The position numbers and the translations under genes were made by a program. Under the pieces are notes generated by a model. It had not been told where the DNA came from. It did no database searches and saw only the letters and a list, made by a program, of their open reading frames with translations. A stretch of 64,000 bases of DNA from Megaera_A sp965233855 (lineage in GTDB: Bacteria; Pseudomonadota; Alphaproteobacteria; Rickettsiales; Rickettsiaceae): the NCBI GenBank assembly GCA_965233855.1, contig OZ247586.1, forward strand, positions 744,001-808,000, written 5' to 3'. Of the stretch, positions 26,564-34,964 are shown one piece after another. The number at the start of each line of letters is the position of its first letter. Position 1 is the stretch's first letter.

Positions 26564-27046
26564 ATGGATTATAATTTTCCATCTTTTATAAAACAACTAG
26601 GCACTCCTTCAAATCTTTCATTTGACAAAGAAAGTGAAGAATATGATGCATGCGATTTTATATTAAATAATCAAAAGATAAAATATAGAAGAGCAAAAAC
26701 AACGCCAACAAAAGATGGAAAATTTGTAACTTTATGGAAAAGAACAATAGAAGGCCCTATTGCACCTTATGATGCACAAGATAATTTTAATTTAGTAATT
26801 ATTATATATTCAGAATTAGAATATTTCTCTTTTCCAAAAGATATCTTAATTAAAAATAAAATCGTCTCAAACAGTTCATCAGAAGGCAAGCGAGCCTTTA
26901 GGTTATACGCACCACATCTAAAAAATTTAAACAAAACAGCAGCTAAAACGCAAAATTGGCAAAAGAATTTTTATTATAATTTTAAAAACTCTTTCGCTCA
27001 AAATAAACTAAAATCTATTCCCATATTAATTAACATGGAACAATAG
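26564..27046 (+). CDS. MepB-like protein
   Basis: The 160-aa protein starts at the ATG at 26564, just after the sodB stop; a reading from 26525 would overlap sodB and has no ribosome site. The block KYRRAKTTPTKDGKFVTLWKR (about residues 38-58) and the later FPKDIL and RLYAP regions resemble the MepB family, first named in a Staphylococcus drug-efflux operon. Its biochemical role is unknown. The gene sits four bases after sodB and probably shares its transcript. Confidence 0.75.
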   Translation: MDYNFPSFIKQLGTPSNLSFDKESEEYDACDFILNNQKIKYRRAKTTPTKDGKFVTLWKRTIEGPIAPYDAQDNFNLVIIIYSELEYFSFPKDILIKNKIVSNSSSEGKRAFRLYAPHLKNLNKTAAKTQNWQKNFYYNFKNSFAQNKLKSIPILINMEQ

Positions 27047-27159
27047 ATGGTAAATATGAGTAATCTATTTAATGACTAGAATTAGTATCTAAACACCGGA
27101 ATAATCATTAAATACCTAAACTATCACATCACCATCTGCTCCCTCACCCATGCACGTGA

Positions 27160-27570
27160 TTATTTCATCTCCTGCATCAAATAGTTTTTCACAAGAATCC
27201 CATTTTGACCACCGCAACTAACTGCATCCTTATAATGCTTATATACGGAATATGCTGCGCATTTAACTCCTTTCAAATAATATGAATTATCTATTTTATC
27301 AGTTTTCTTATCTTCTTGAGTTTTAGCATCAATAATTCCAATCACTGCACCAATGGCAGCTCCTATTATTGTAGATATTTCTTTTGGTATATCTATAACA
27401 CTAGAAATTGTAAATCCAATTATCCCTCCGATCAGAGCCTCATAAAGAGCAAATGATATACCAAGTGCTCCTGCAGCGGCTGCTCCAGCAAGAGCTGAAG
27501 TAACAACAGTGGCTACCATTCCCACCAATAATTGAGTATTGTTACCAGACCCTGTTTTTCCTTTTGACAT
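27160..27570 (-). CDS. Hypothetical glycine-rich membrane protein
   Basis: The 136-aa protein has a polar N-terminus (MSKGKTGSGNNTQLLVGMVA). Two long hydrophobic stretches rich in Gly and Ala (about residues 16-58 and 64-86) show small-residue spacing like glycine zippers, then a polar Lys/Asp/Cys-containing tail follows. I know no family. AGGTAAGTAAA precedes the ATG. It lies 23 bases after the ankyrin gene on the same strand, so the two may be co-transcribed. Small glycine-zipper proteins of this type can insert in membranes as pores or anchors; that is only a possibility. Confidence 0.6.
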   Translation of the reverse strand: MSKGKTGSGNNTQLLVGMVATVVTSALAGAAAAGALGISFALYEALIGGIIGFTISSVIDIPKEISTIIGAAIGAVIGIIDAKTQEDKKTDKIDNSYYLKGVKCAAYSVYKHYKDAVSCGGQNGILVKNYLMQEMK

Positions 27571-27593
27571 TTTACTTACCTATTTTTTAATAA

Positions 27594-27938
27594 TTAATAA
27601 ATATCAGAACTATAATCATCATTCAGATAACTATCGCCGATTAAACCTGTTGCAGTACTATCCTCTATTTTTTGCATAAAAACATTATCCATATATCTAT
27701 CATAAACACCGTAATATATATCTAATGCTGCAAAACCTTTGTCATCAGCTATCCTTGGATCCGCACCGAAACGTGACAAAAGGTTAGCTACTTCATAATG
27801 TTTACTTTTCAACGCACAATGTAGAGCCGTTTGACCAAATAAATTTTCTTGATCATCAACATTATCTCCTCTTCGTAGACACTCCCTAACTAATGCAATT
27901 TTATTATTTGCAGCAGCTCTAATTAATTTCATCGACAT
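27594..27938 (-). CDS. Small ankyrin-repeat protein
   Basis: The 114-aa protein begins MSMKLIRAAANNKIALVREC, a degenerate first ankyrin unit. A clear repeat follows (GQTALHCALKSKHYEVANLL, about residues 35-54), and another starts at GADPRIADDKGFAALDIYYG. The tail is acidic (LNDDYSSDIY). Ankyrin proteins in intracellular bacteria are often delivered to host cells to bind host proteins, but no secretion signal can be read here. AAGGTG lies upstream of the ATG. Confidence 0.8.
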   Translation of the reverse strand: MSMKLIRAAANNKIALVRECLRRGDNVDDQENLFGQTALHCALKSKHYEVANLLSRFGADPRIADDKGFAALDIYYGVYDRYMDNVFMQKIEDSTATGLIGDSYLNDDYSSDIY

Positions 27939-28127
27939 AAAACACCTTATATTTTCTTAGTTTTATTAAAAGCGACTTAAATAACACAGCTTTAACTATT
28001 AAACTATAGGTTTTATTTTGAATATAGAGAAAATAACCTTAGGTATGCAATTAAGTGTTTATTACGTAGATAGAAAACAAATTGATTTTTAATCCAGTCT
28101 GACATGATATTATTTAATTAAAACGCA

Positions 28128-28175
28128 TAAAAAAAGCCCCATAAAGGCAAAATTAACCTATGAGACTTTTTTATT
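28128..28175 (-). terminator. Terminator of the HU gene
   Basis: AAAAAAGCCCCATA pairs with TATGAGACTTTTTT (12 of 14 positions) around a 20-base loop. On the minus strand, just after the HU stop, the stem is followed by a T-rich tail. It is nearly symmetric and could also act on the other strand. Confidence 0.65.
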
Positions 28176-28195
28176 ACAACTATTAAAGTTAAAGC

Positions 28196-28468
28196 TTAAT
28201 TACAAGCATCTTTTAGCTTTTGACCAACCTTAAATCTAGGTTGCTTATAAGCTTTGATCTGAATTGTTTCACCAGTTCTAGGGTTACGTCCAGGTCTAGC
28301 AGCAACTTGACTTACACTATAACTACCAAAACCTACTAATGATACATCGTTACCATCTCCAAGAGCGCCTATAACTGAGCTTGTGAACATATCCACTACT
28401 CTTTCAGCTTCTGCTTTTGTACAATTATGTTTATCTGCAATGTATGATACAAAATTTCCTTTGTTCAT
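28196..28468 (-). CDS. HU-family DNA-binding protein
   Basis: The 90-aa histone-like dimer bends and compacts DNA. The helical N-terminus (MNKGNFVSYIADKHNCTKAEA) precedes the beta arm with the family signature VGFGSYSVSQVAARPGRNP (about residues 45-63), including the Pro at the arm tip. It could be HU or an IHF-like subunit; the sequence favours HU. A strong ribosome site (AAAGGAGATTATAA) precedes the ATG. It has its own terminator, so it is probably a single-gene unit. Confidence 0.93.
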   Translation of the reverse strand: MNKGNFVSYIADKHNCTKAEAERVVDMFTSSVIGALGDGNDVSLVGFGSYSVSQVAARPGRNPRTGETIQIKAYKQPRFKVGQKLKDACN

Positions 28469-28608
28469 TTATAATCTCCTTTATTAAATTTACTATAATT
28501 ACCGGTGTTAACTGATTTAACAATCTCGATCTTAGCACCACCTAACCTTACTTCATATAACAAAATAATGTTAGATCGTGATTTTTTATAAGTAGTTTGG
28601 CTGCAAAA

Positions 28609-29052
28609 TCACACTATTTTAGACAATTCGTCCGCTCGAGCTTCAAATGCTCCAATCATTTTTTCAGTAGCAATAGAAAAAACCATACCTATAATCATGT
28701 CTAGTATCCTTGATTTAAATTCAAAATCAATAGAAAAATCCACTTCAGCCCTATTATCAAGCTGTTTTATACTCCAAATGTTCTTCAAAAGTTTAAAAGG
28801 CCCGGAAATTGCAACTACTTCTATATAATATCTACCATCTTTAGCTTCTCGATTTACTTTAGAAATATAGTTTTCAGTAAAACCTTTGAACTCTACAGAT
28901 AATTCTGCTGTTAAAAAATCATCATTTTTAGAAATAATTTTTGCTTTCTGACACCAAGGAAGAAATTCAGGATATTTTTCTATATCCATTATAATGTCAT
29001 CAATAAGATCTGCCTTATAAGGCATTATTCTCGTTTCTTGAAATGAATGCAT
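28609..29052 (-). CDS. ratA: RatA/COQ10-family START-domain protein
   Basis: The 147-aa protein is a single polyketide-cyclase/START-like domain (YPEFLPWCQKAKIIS near residues 28-42, VDFSIDFEFKS near 104-114). Mitochondrial COQ10 relatives bind ubiquinone and aid respiration; E. coli RatA was described as blocking ribosome subunit joining. In an alphaproteobacterium next to respiratory genes, the ubiquinone-binding role is the better guess. It is the last gene of the ybeY-tlyC-recF-lipA operon, four bases after lipA. Confidence 0.85.
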   Translation of the reverse strand: MHSFQETRIMPYKADLIDDIIMDIEKYPEFLPWCQKAKIISKNDDFLTAELSVEFKGFTENYISKVNREAKDGRYYIEVVAISGPFKLLKNIWSIKQLDNRAEVDFSIDFEFKSRILDMIIGMVFSIATEKMIGAFEARADELSKIV

Positions 29053-29056
29053 GATC

Positions 29057-29956
29057 TTAATTTGCTATTAATTGCTTATTTCTGGCTGCTTGCATTTTTC
29101 TAAAATCATCACCCGCATGATAAGATGAACGAGTAAGCGGTGAAGAAGATACCATCAAGAACCCTTTTGTCCTAGCAACGCGCTCTAAATACTTAAACTC
29201 TTCGGGAGTTACAAATCTGTCAACAACAGCGTGCTTCTTTGTTGGCTGTAAATACTGGCCAATTGTCATAAAATCAACATCTGCCGCTCTAAAATCATCC
29301 ATAACCTGAGTTACTTCCTCATTTGTCTCACCAAGTCCAACCATAATTCCAGATTTTGTAAATATTGTTGGATCAAGTTTTTTTACATTATGCAATAAAT
29401 TCAAAGAATGGAAATATCTAGCCCCAGGCCTAATCGATTTATATAACGATGGAACTGTTTCAATATTATGATTAAACACGTCGGGCTTAGCCTCTACTAC
29501 AATCTCTACTGCACCATCTTTCTTTAAAAAATCAGGGGTTAAAATTTCTATAGTTGTATTGGGAGCAGACTTTCTAATCGCTTTAATACAATTAGCAAAA
29601 TGCTCAGCACCACCGTCAGGTAAATCATCTCTATCAACAGAAGTTATAACAACATGTTCGAGACCCAATTTACCAACACCATCTGCAAGTCTTTCTGGCT
29701 CATGTGGGTCGAGTAAATCTGGAAGCCCTGTTTTGATATTACAAAAAGCACATGCTCTAGTGCATACTGAACCAAGGATCATGACGGTCGCATGCTTCTT
29801 TTCCCAACATTCACCGATATTTGGGCATGCCGCTTCTTCACACACGGTATTTAACTTTAGATCATCAATTAACTTTTTTGTTTCCTGATACGCTTCCGAA
29901 ACAGGAGCTTTAACTCTAATCCAATTTGGTCTTTTTAGTGGCTGTGGTTTTGTCAT
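29057..29956 (-). CDS. lipA: Lipoyl synthase
   Basis: The 299-aa radical-SAM enzyme inserts two sulfurs into octanoyl chains on lipoyl domains, completing the cofactor of pyruvate and 2-oxoglutarate dehydrogenases. Both iron-sulfur cluster sites are present: CEEAACPNIGECW (about residues 39-51, auxiliary cluster) and CTRACAFCNI (about 65-74, SAM cluster). The C-terminal RSSYHAGD carries the conserved Ser that ligates the auxiliary cluster. Length is typical. It overlaps recF by four bases. Confidence 0.97.
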   Translation of the reverse strand: MTKPQPLKRPNWIRVKAPVSEAYQETKKLIDDLKLNTVCEEAACPNIGECWEKKHATVMILGSVCTRACAFCNIKTGLPDLLDPHEPERLADGVGKLGLEHVVITSVDRDDLPDGGAEHFANCIKAIRKSAPNTTIEILTPDFLKKDGAVEIVVEAKPDVFNHNIETVPSLYKSIRPGARYFHSLNLLHNVKKLDPTIFTKSGIMVGLGETNEEVTQVMDDFRAADVDFMTIGQYLQPTKKHAVVDRFVTPEEFKYLERVARTKGFLMVSSSPLTRSSYHAGDDFRKMQAARNKQLIAN

Positions 29957-31035
29957 AATTCTATAATATGCGCGTTTGATGCTAAATCTTCGATACCAAT
30001 AATATCAGTTGCAGTAATAAATGTCTGCAGTTTACTTTGCTTAATATAGTTTGCTAGTAGATTTTTTCTATCATCATCTAAATGCACGAACAATTCATCT
30101 AATAGAAGTATAGGTGCAGTTTGGGTATTTTGAACAACAGAATCTATTGAAGCCAATACTATAGAAATAAGAAGAGCTTTTTGCTCTCCTGTTGAACAAA
30201 GTTTTGCTAATTGCGACTTTTCCATGTGCAACACTTCTAAATCTATCTTGTGCACACCAAAACTCGTTCTACCTGAGTAAAAATCTTTTTGTCTGGCCTC
30301 TTTTAATATTTGCATATAGCTAAGTTCGAAATTATCCCATTGCTCTTCCGATTCAAATAATGGAGTAATGGATAGTTTAGCCTTAGGAAATTCAGTCTTT
30401 AATCCATCTATTGCATCCTGCATAAACCCAATCGATTGCTCTCTAGAATTAGTTATATTATAAGCAGCTTGAGCAATTTGTTTTTCGAGTGTTGAAAGCC
30501 AAGAATCTTGTAATTGCAAATCACCATTTAACAGCGATTTGTTTCTCTCTCTTATGTAATGATCATATTTTGCTATATTTTTGGCATGGTTAGAATCAAA
30601 ATTAAAAACTACTCTATCAAGAAATTTTCTTCTAGCTGATGAAGAACCCAAAAACAACCCTTCCATTTGAGGGGTTAACCATATTACATTTAATAAATTT
30701 GATAGTTCACTGCCTGAAATTTTTGATCCATTATAAAGTATCTTTCTAGAACGATCATTCTCTACATAAGAGCTTGATATTTCAGCAATACCAAGCTTGC
30801 TCTTTAATTTAAAATTAGTGCCCCATTTTATAGAATCATGTTGTCTAACATCATCAAAATGAGCTGATTTAAGGCCTTTACCTGGAGAAAGAAATGATAT
30901 TGATTCTAAAATATTTGTCTTTCCACTACCATTTTTGCCAATAATTATGTTGATTCCACTCTTAAAATCAACAGAGATATCCGAAAAATTCCTATAGTTC
31001 TCAGCTATTAAGTGCTCGAGATAGATTTCTTTCAT
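29953..31035 (-). CDS. recF: DNA replication/repair protein RecF
   Basis: The 360-aa SMC-like ATPase helps load RecA at gaps. Walker A is IIIGKNGSGKTNILE (about residues 31-45), the ABC signature region is LCSTGEQKALLISI (about 285-298), and Walker B is PILLLDELFVHLD (about 318-330). It overlaps tlyC and lipA by four bases each, so translation is probably coupled along the operon. Confidence 0.95.
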   Translation of the reverse strand: MKEIYLEHLIAENYRNFSDISVDFKSGINIIIGKNGSGKTNILESISFLSPGKGLKSAHFDDVRQHDSIKWGTNFKLKSKLGIAEISSSYVENDRSRKILYNGSKISGSELSNLLNVIWLTPQMEGLFLGSSSARRKFLDRVVFNFDSNHAKNIAKYDHYIRERNKSLLNGDLQLQDSWLSTLEKQIAQAAYNITNSREQSIGFMQDAIDGLKTEFPKAKLSITPLFESEEQWDNFELSYMQILKEARQKDFYSGRTSFGVHKIDLEVLHMEKSQLAKLCSTGEQKALLISIVLASIDSVVQNTQTAPILLLDELFVHLDDDRKNLLANYIKQSKLQTFITATDIIGIEDLASNAHIIEL

Positions 31036-31919
31036 CGCACTAGATATGTAATTTTCATTTGTTTAATAGTTCTTGGAGTTGATTCAATAATCTCAACAAC
31101 AATTCCATCATCTAGATCAATAATTTCTCCTTTTTCAGGAACATTTCCAACCTTTGCCATAACTAGACCTCCGATGGTATCAAACTCATCTTCTTCCGTT
31201 TTTAACTTTACTCCAACTATGTTTTCAAGCTCCTTTATTTCAACCCTAGAACTTGATACAAGTAAACCTGGTCTTAAAATTTTATAACTATCAATATCTT
31301 CATCAATATCATGTTCATCATCTATTCTACCAACAATTTCTTCCATTATATCTTCAATAGTTACAATTCCATCAGTTCCACCATATTCATCAACAACAAC
31401 TGCTATATGCGTTCTATTAACCTGCATTTGAGCAAGCAGATCCATTAACTTCATAGAATGAGGGCAAATAATATGCTTTCTAATTAATTTTTTTAAAATA
31501 AATTTCTTCGAATTCGTTACAACCTCAAACAAATCTTTTATATGTACAAAACCTATTATATTATCTAATCGTTCTTTATATATAAGGGTTCTAGTATGGG
31601 AATGCTTACTTATTAATTCACTCAGCTCTTCAAGAGTCACATCATGACTTACAGAAATTATATCTGATCTTGGAATCATTACTTCTTCAACAGTTTTCTC
31701 AGAAAAACTATCAATATTATTAACCATCTCCTCTTCGGATTCATGAATTAATGATGATGGCACTTGCTCTGATGGCATAGCATCCGGGCGAGTCTTATTT
31801 CGACCTCTTTTAAATAAATAATATTTTAGAAATGTTTTCAAGCTCATCAAACTTCTTAAGCTTTTTACTTTAGATTTACCCCCTACCGAGGGGCCTTCCT
31901 TATCTGAGAATTTGGGCAT
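31032..31919 (-). CDS. tlyC: TlyC/CorC-like CBS-domain protein
   Basis: The 295-aa protein has two CBS domains (about residues 75-200; MIPRSDIISVSHDVTLEELS starts the first) and a C-terminal CorC_HlyC domain (KTEEDEFDTIGGLVMAKVG, about 238-256). It has no membrane-spanning DUF21 part, as in rickettsial TlyC. That protein was called a hemolysin because it lysed cells when expressed elsewhere, while the fold suggests a link to ion transport. Treat 'hemolysin' as a label only. It lies between ybeY and recF. Confidence 0.9.
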   Translation of the reverse strand: MPKFSDKEGPSVGGKSKVKSLRSLMSLKTFLKYYLFKRGRNKTRPDAMPSEQVPSSLIHESEEEMVNNIDSFSEKTVEEVMIPRSDIISVSHDVTLEELSELISKHSHTRTLIYKERLDNIIGFVHIKDLFEVVTNSKKFILKKLIRKHIICPHSMKLMDLLAQMQVNRTHIAVVVDEYGGTDGIVTIEDIMEEIVGRIDDEHDIDEDIDSYKILRPGLLVSSSRVEIKELENIVGVKLKTEEDEFDTIGGLVMAKVGNVPEKGEIIDLDDGIVVEIIESTPRTIKQMKITYLVR

Positions 31920-31938
31920 AATGTCTTAATTTTAAATA

Positions 31939-32436
31939 TTAATATGGTGACTTTATATTATAACTTTTCAATATCTCTATTTCCAGCGCTTCCATAATTT
32001 GCGCCTCATTATCTTCAATGTGATCATATCCTAACAAATGCAGTATAGCATGAATTAGCAAATGTTTAAAATGATCTTCAAAACTAATCTTTTTAGACTC
32101 CGCTTCGTCAAAAACTATTTGATATCCAAAAGCAATATCACCCAAGTATATATAATTATCATCAGGTTTAAATTCAAGCAATTGCTTCCAATTAACATCT
32201 AAATCCGGAAAAGAAAGGACATTAGTCGATTTTTCTACACCACGAAATTCTTTATTTAGAGATTTCATTTTAGAATCATCAGTCAAAAGAATAGAAACTT
32301 CAACTTCTTTAACTACATTAAAGTTATTATATCTCTTAAGTATATCCTCAATAATATCAGCGAATAGATCAGAATTTATTTCTTTCCTTAAATGCCATTT
32401 TGAATAATCACTTGCTATCTCTACTTTGATATTCAT
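31939..32436 (-). CDS. ybeY: Endoribonuclease YbeY (16S rRNA maturation)
   Basis: The 165-aa zinc endoribonuclease acts in 16S rRNA 3' end processing and ribosome quality control. The zinc motif HAILHLLGYDH (about residues 129-139) is complete, and STNVLSFP (about 70-77) is the other conserved block. It is first in a five-gene minus-strand operon and diverges from flhB across a 111-base gap that must hold both promoters. Confidence 0.95.
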   Translation of the reverse strand: MNIKVEIASDYSKWHLRKEINSDLFADIIEDILKRYNNFNVVKEVEVSILLTDDSKMKSLNKEFRGVEKSTNVLSFPDLDVNWKQLLEFKPDDNYIYLGDIAFGYQIVFDEAESKKISFEDHFKHLLIHAILHLLGYDHIEDNEAQIMEALEIEILKSYNIKSPY

Positions 32437-32547
32437 TAATAATTACAATCCAAATTAATTATGGTATATTTCTTTTTATTATATATACAGTATTACTCGA
32501 TAATCAGTATTATTAAAACAATTTTATACTAGCAACAATCTAAAATT

Positions 32548-33636
32548 ATGTCTGAAGGCGACGATCAAGATAAAGATTCTAAAACCGAGGATCCCACACG
32601 AAAAAAGCTTGATGATGCTGTAAAAAAAGGACAAGTAGTAAATTCAAAAGAAGTAACCAGCTTTGTAATGTTTTTACTTCTTACTATAGTTACAATCTGG
32701 ATAACCCCCCATTCACTTACTCTGCTTGGTAACAAACTAAGGTATTTTATTGAAAATGCTGGAAATATCCCAATGGACAAAGGAGTACTTGGTATTATCA
32801 TACCGAATATTATTGAAAACACATTAATCTACTTAAGCCCACTATTCCTTATTGTATTTATTGCAGCAATAGCTGCTTCTTATTTTCAACATGGTGAATT
32901 TATTTTTTCTGGAGAAAGTTTAATACCTAAATTATCTAAAATATCGATTATCAAGGGGTTTGGACGAATTTTCTCAATGAAAAGTTTTGTTGAATTCCTA
33001 AAAGGAATTTTTAAAATTGGCCTAGTTGGAACGTTTGTATTGCTAGTTATAATGGCTGACATAAAAGAACTAAGCCAATACCAAGAACTATCTATAGAAG
33101 GAATTCTTGGTCAACTTTTTACTATGATAAAAGATATAATTATTCTTGTTACTATTATCATGGCAGTAATTGCCGCTGTTGATTTTTCGTATCAAAGCTA
33201 CGAGCATTTTAAGGACTTAAAAATGACAAAACAGGAAGTGAAGGATGAACACAAACAAACAGAAGGTAACCCAGAAATAAAACAAAAAATTAGAAAACTT
33301 AGAAGAGAACAATCCCAAAAAAGAATCAAAATCACTGTCCCGCAAGCAACTGTAGTTATTACTAACCCAGAACATTACGCCGTCGCTTTAAAATATGAAC
33401 AAGGTGGAATTGAAGCACCTATATGCGTCGCTAAAGGACTTGACCTAATAGCCCAGAATATCAAGGCTATAGCAAAAGAATATGACATTCCAATTGTAGA
33501 AAGCCCTCCACTTGCAAGAGCACTATACAAAGATGTTGATTACGATCAAGAAATACCTGTTGAACATTTTGAAGAGGTTGCTAAAATCATTTCATATGTA
33601 ATGTCCCTTGAACAAAAAACACAAAATAAAAAATAA
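32548..33636 (+). CDS. flhB: Flagellar export apparatus protein FlhB
   Basis: The 362-aa protein has the FlhB/YscU layout. A charged N-terminus (DDQDKDSKTEDPTRKKLDDA) is followed by four membrane segments (about residues 30-215) and a cytoplasmic domain that switches export specificity by self-cleavage. The cleavage motif is NPEH (in VITNPEHYAVALKYEQG, about 270-286) rather than the usual NPTH. The Asn-Pro bond and His are kept. FlhB rather than a type III injectisome YscU is favoured by the long N-terminus and close similarity of the cytoplasmic part, but no other flagellar gene is nearby. It is followed by rpe and a VanX-like gene. Confidence 0.9.
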   Translation: MSEGDDQDKDSKTEDPTRKKLDDAVKKGQVVNSKEVTSFVMFLLLTIVTIWITPHSLTLLGNKLRYFIENAGNIPMDKGVLGIIIPNIIENTLIYLSPLFLIVFIAAIAASYFQHGEFIFSGESLIPKLSKISIIKGFGRIFSMKSFVEFLKGIFKIGLVGTFVLLVIMADIKELSQYQELSIEGILGQLFTMIKDIIILVTIIMAVIAAVDFSYQSYEHFKDLKMTKQEVKDEHKQTEGNPEIKQKIRKLRREQSQKRIKITVPQATVVITNPEHYAVALKYEQGGIEAPICVAKGLDLIAQNIKAIAKEYDIPIVESPPLARALYKDVDYDQEIPVEHFEEVAKIISYVMSLEQKTQNKK

Positions 33637-33649
33637 ATTAGGTTATATA

Positions 33650-34285
33650 ATGGTAAAAATTTCTCCCTCGATTCTTTCTGCGGATTTTTCAAATCTGGAA
33701 CATGAAATCAAAGCTATAGAATCTGCAGGAGCAGATATGATTCATATTGATGTTATGGATGGACATTTTGTTCCAAACCTAACCTTCGGACCACCTGTAA
33801 TCAAAGCCTTAAGAAAACACACAAAACTTCCATTTGATGTACATTTAATGATCGAATCTCCGGAAAACTATATTAAAGATTTCATTGATGCTGGCGCTGA
33901 TATAATAACTATTCATCCTGAAGCTACCAAGCATCTGGATCGAACTATTAATGAAATCAAGAAGCTTGGTGCAAAAGCTGGTATCTCTCTTTTGCCAACA
34001 ACATCAGTAGCACCGCTAGAATATACAATAGATAACATTGATCTTATTTTAGTAATGACTGTCAACCCTGGCTTTGGTGGACAAAAATTCATAGATAATC
34101 AACTTTTTAAAATAGAAATGATCTCGGACATCATCCAAGATACTGATATTATACTAGCTGTAGATGGTGGAATTAATGATCAAACTTCAAAACTATGTAT
34201 AGATGCAGGTGCAGATATGCTTATATCTGGTAATTTTATCTTTAAAGGAGATTATAAAAAACAAATAGAATTACTAAAAAACTAA
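33650..34285 (+). CDS. rpe: Ribulose-phosphate 3-epimerase
   Basis: The 211-aa TIM-barrel enzyme interconverts ribulose-5-phosphate and xylulose-5-phosphate in the pentose phosphate pathway. I start it at the ATG at 33650 (MVKISPSILSADF), since the longer reading from 33608 overlaps flhB. Catalytic motifs are IHIDVMDGHFVPNLTFGP (about residues 32-49), DVHLMIESP (about 64-72), VNPGFGGQKF (about 138-147) and AVDGGIN. It lies 13 bases after flhB. Confidence 0.95.
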   Translation: MVKISPSILSADFSNLEHEIKAIESAGADMIHIDVMDGHFVPNLTFGPPVIKALRKHTKLPFDVHLMIESPENYIKDFIDAGADIITIHPEATKHLDRTINEIKKLGAKAGISLLPTTSVAPLEYTIDNIDLILVMTVNPGFGGQKFIDNQLFKIEMISDIIQDTDIILAVDGGINDQTSKLCIDAGADMLISGNFIFKGDYKKQIELLKN

Positions 34286-34298
34286 ATTTATTACTACA

Positions 34299-34964
34299 AT
34301 GCTTATAGATATAAAATCTGATTATATAAAAGAAAAAAATACAGTAGAAATATTACCAAAAGGATTTATCTACTTAAATCAGATCTACCCTTCAATAAAG
34401 CAAGACATAAAGTACGCAACAATTGATAATTTTACTGGAACTATTATCAGAGGTTATAATGCAAATTCAGCTATTCTTAGTACTCAAGCATCTAATGCAT
34501 TAATGCGCGTACAAGAAGAGTTAGAATTAAAAAATCAAACTTTACTAATTTGGGATGCATATCGCCCAACACAAGCAGTTGATTATTTTCTAGAATGGGA
34601 GCACGAGCCTGATAACGTAAAAATAAAAGAAAAATATTATCCTCACTTAAGCAAAAAAGAACTATTTGAAACAGGTTTTTTCGCGCCAGTTCATAGCACT
34701 CATAGTCGCGGTTCAACAGTTGATCTAACAATATTTGATAATGGTTTAAATAAAACTCTTAATATGGGCACAGATTTTGATTTCTTTAGTAAAGAATCTT
34801 ACACTAATAATAAAAATATTTCTATTGAAGCGCAAGAAAATAGAAAACACTTTATGGAACTGATGAATAAACATGGGTTTGAAAACTATCCAAAGGAATG
34901 GTGGCATTTTACCTTAAAAAACGAACCATTCCCTGAAGAATACTTTAATTTTCCTGTTGAATAA
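34299..34964 (+). CDS. ddpX: D-Ala-D-Ala dipeptidase, VanX/DdpX family
   Basis: The 221-aa M15D zinc peptidase hydrolyses D-alanyl-D-alanine. Zinc ligands are seen in HSRGSTVDLT (His and Asp, about residues 131-140) and EWWHF (catalytic Glu and third-ligand His, about 202-206); LIWDAYRPTQAVDYF is the other signature. No signal peptide is evident, so it probably acts in the cytoplasm, saving D-Ala from turnover, as DdpX does. No vancomycin-resistance genes are nearby. It lies 13 bases after rpe and one base before the convergent lipase-like gene. Confidence 0.88.
   Translation: MLIDIKSDYIKEKNTVEILPKGFIYLNQIYPSIKQDIKYATIDNFTGTIIRGYNANSAILSTQASNALMRVQEELELKNQTLLIWDAYRPTQAVDYFLEWEHEPDNVKIKEKYYPHLSKKELFETGFFAPVHSTHSRGSTVDLTIFDNGLNKTLNMGTDFDFFSKESYTNNKNISIEAQENRKHFMELMNKHGFENYPKEWWHFTLKNEPFPEEYFNFPVE

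Noticed and set aside
28609..29052. ratA as half of a toxin-antitoxin system
   Set aside because: There is no antitoxin partner (ratB) beside it; it is the tail gene of a housekeeping operon and fits the COQ10-like lipid-binding family.
34299..34964. VanX-like gene as a vancomycin-resistance cluster
   Set aside because: No vanH, vanA-type ligase or two-component genes are near; a cytoplasmic DdpX-type role in D-Ala recovery is more likely.
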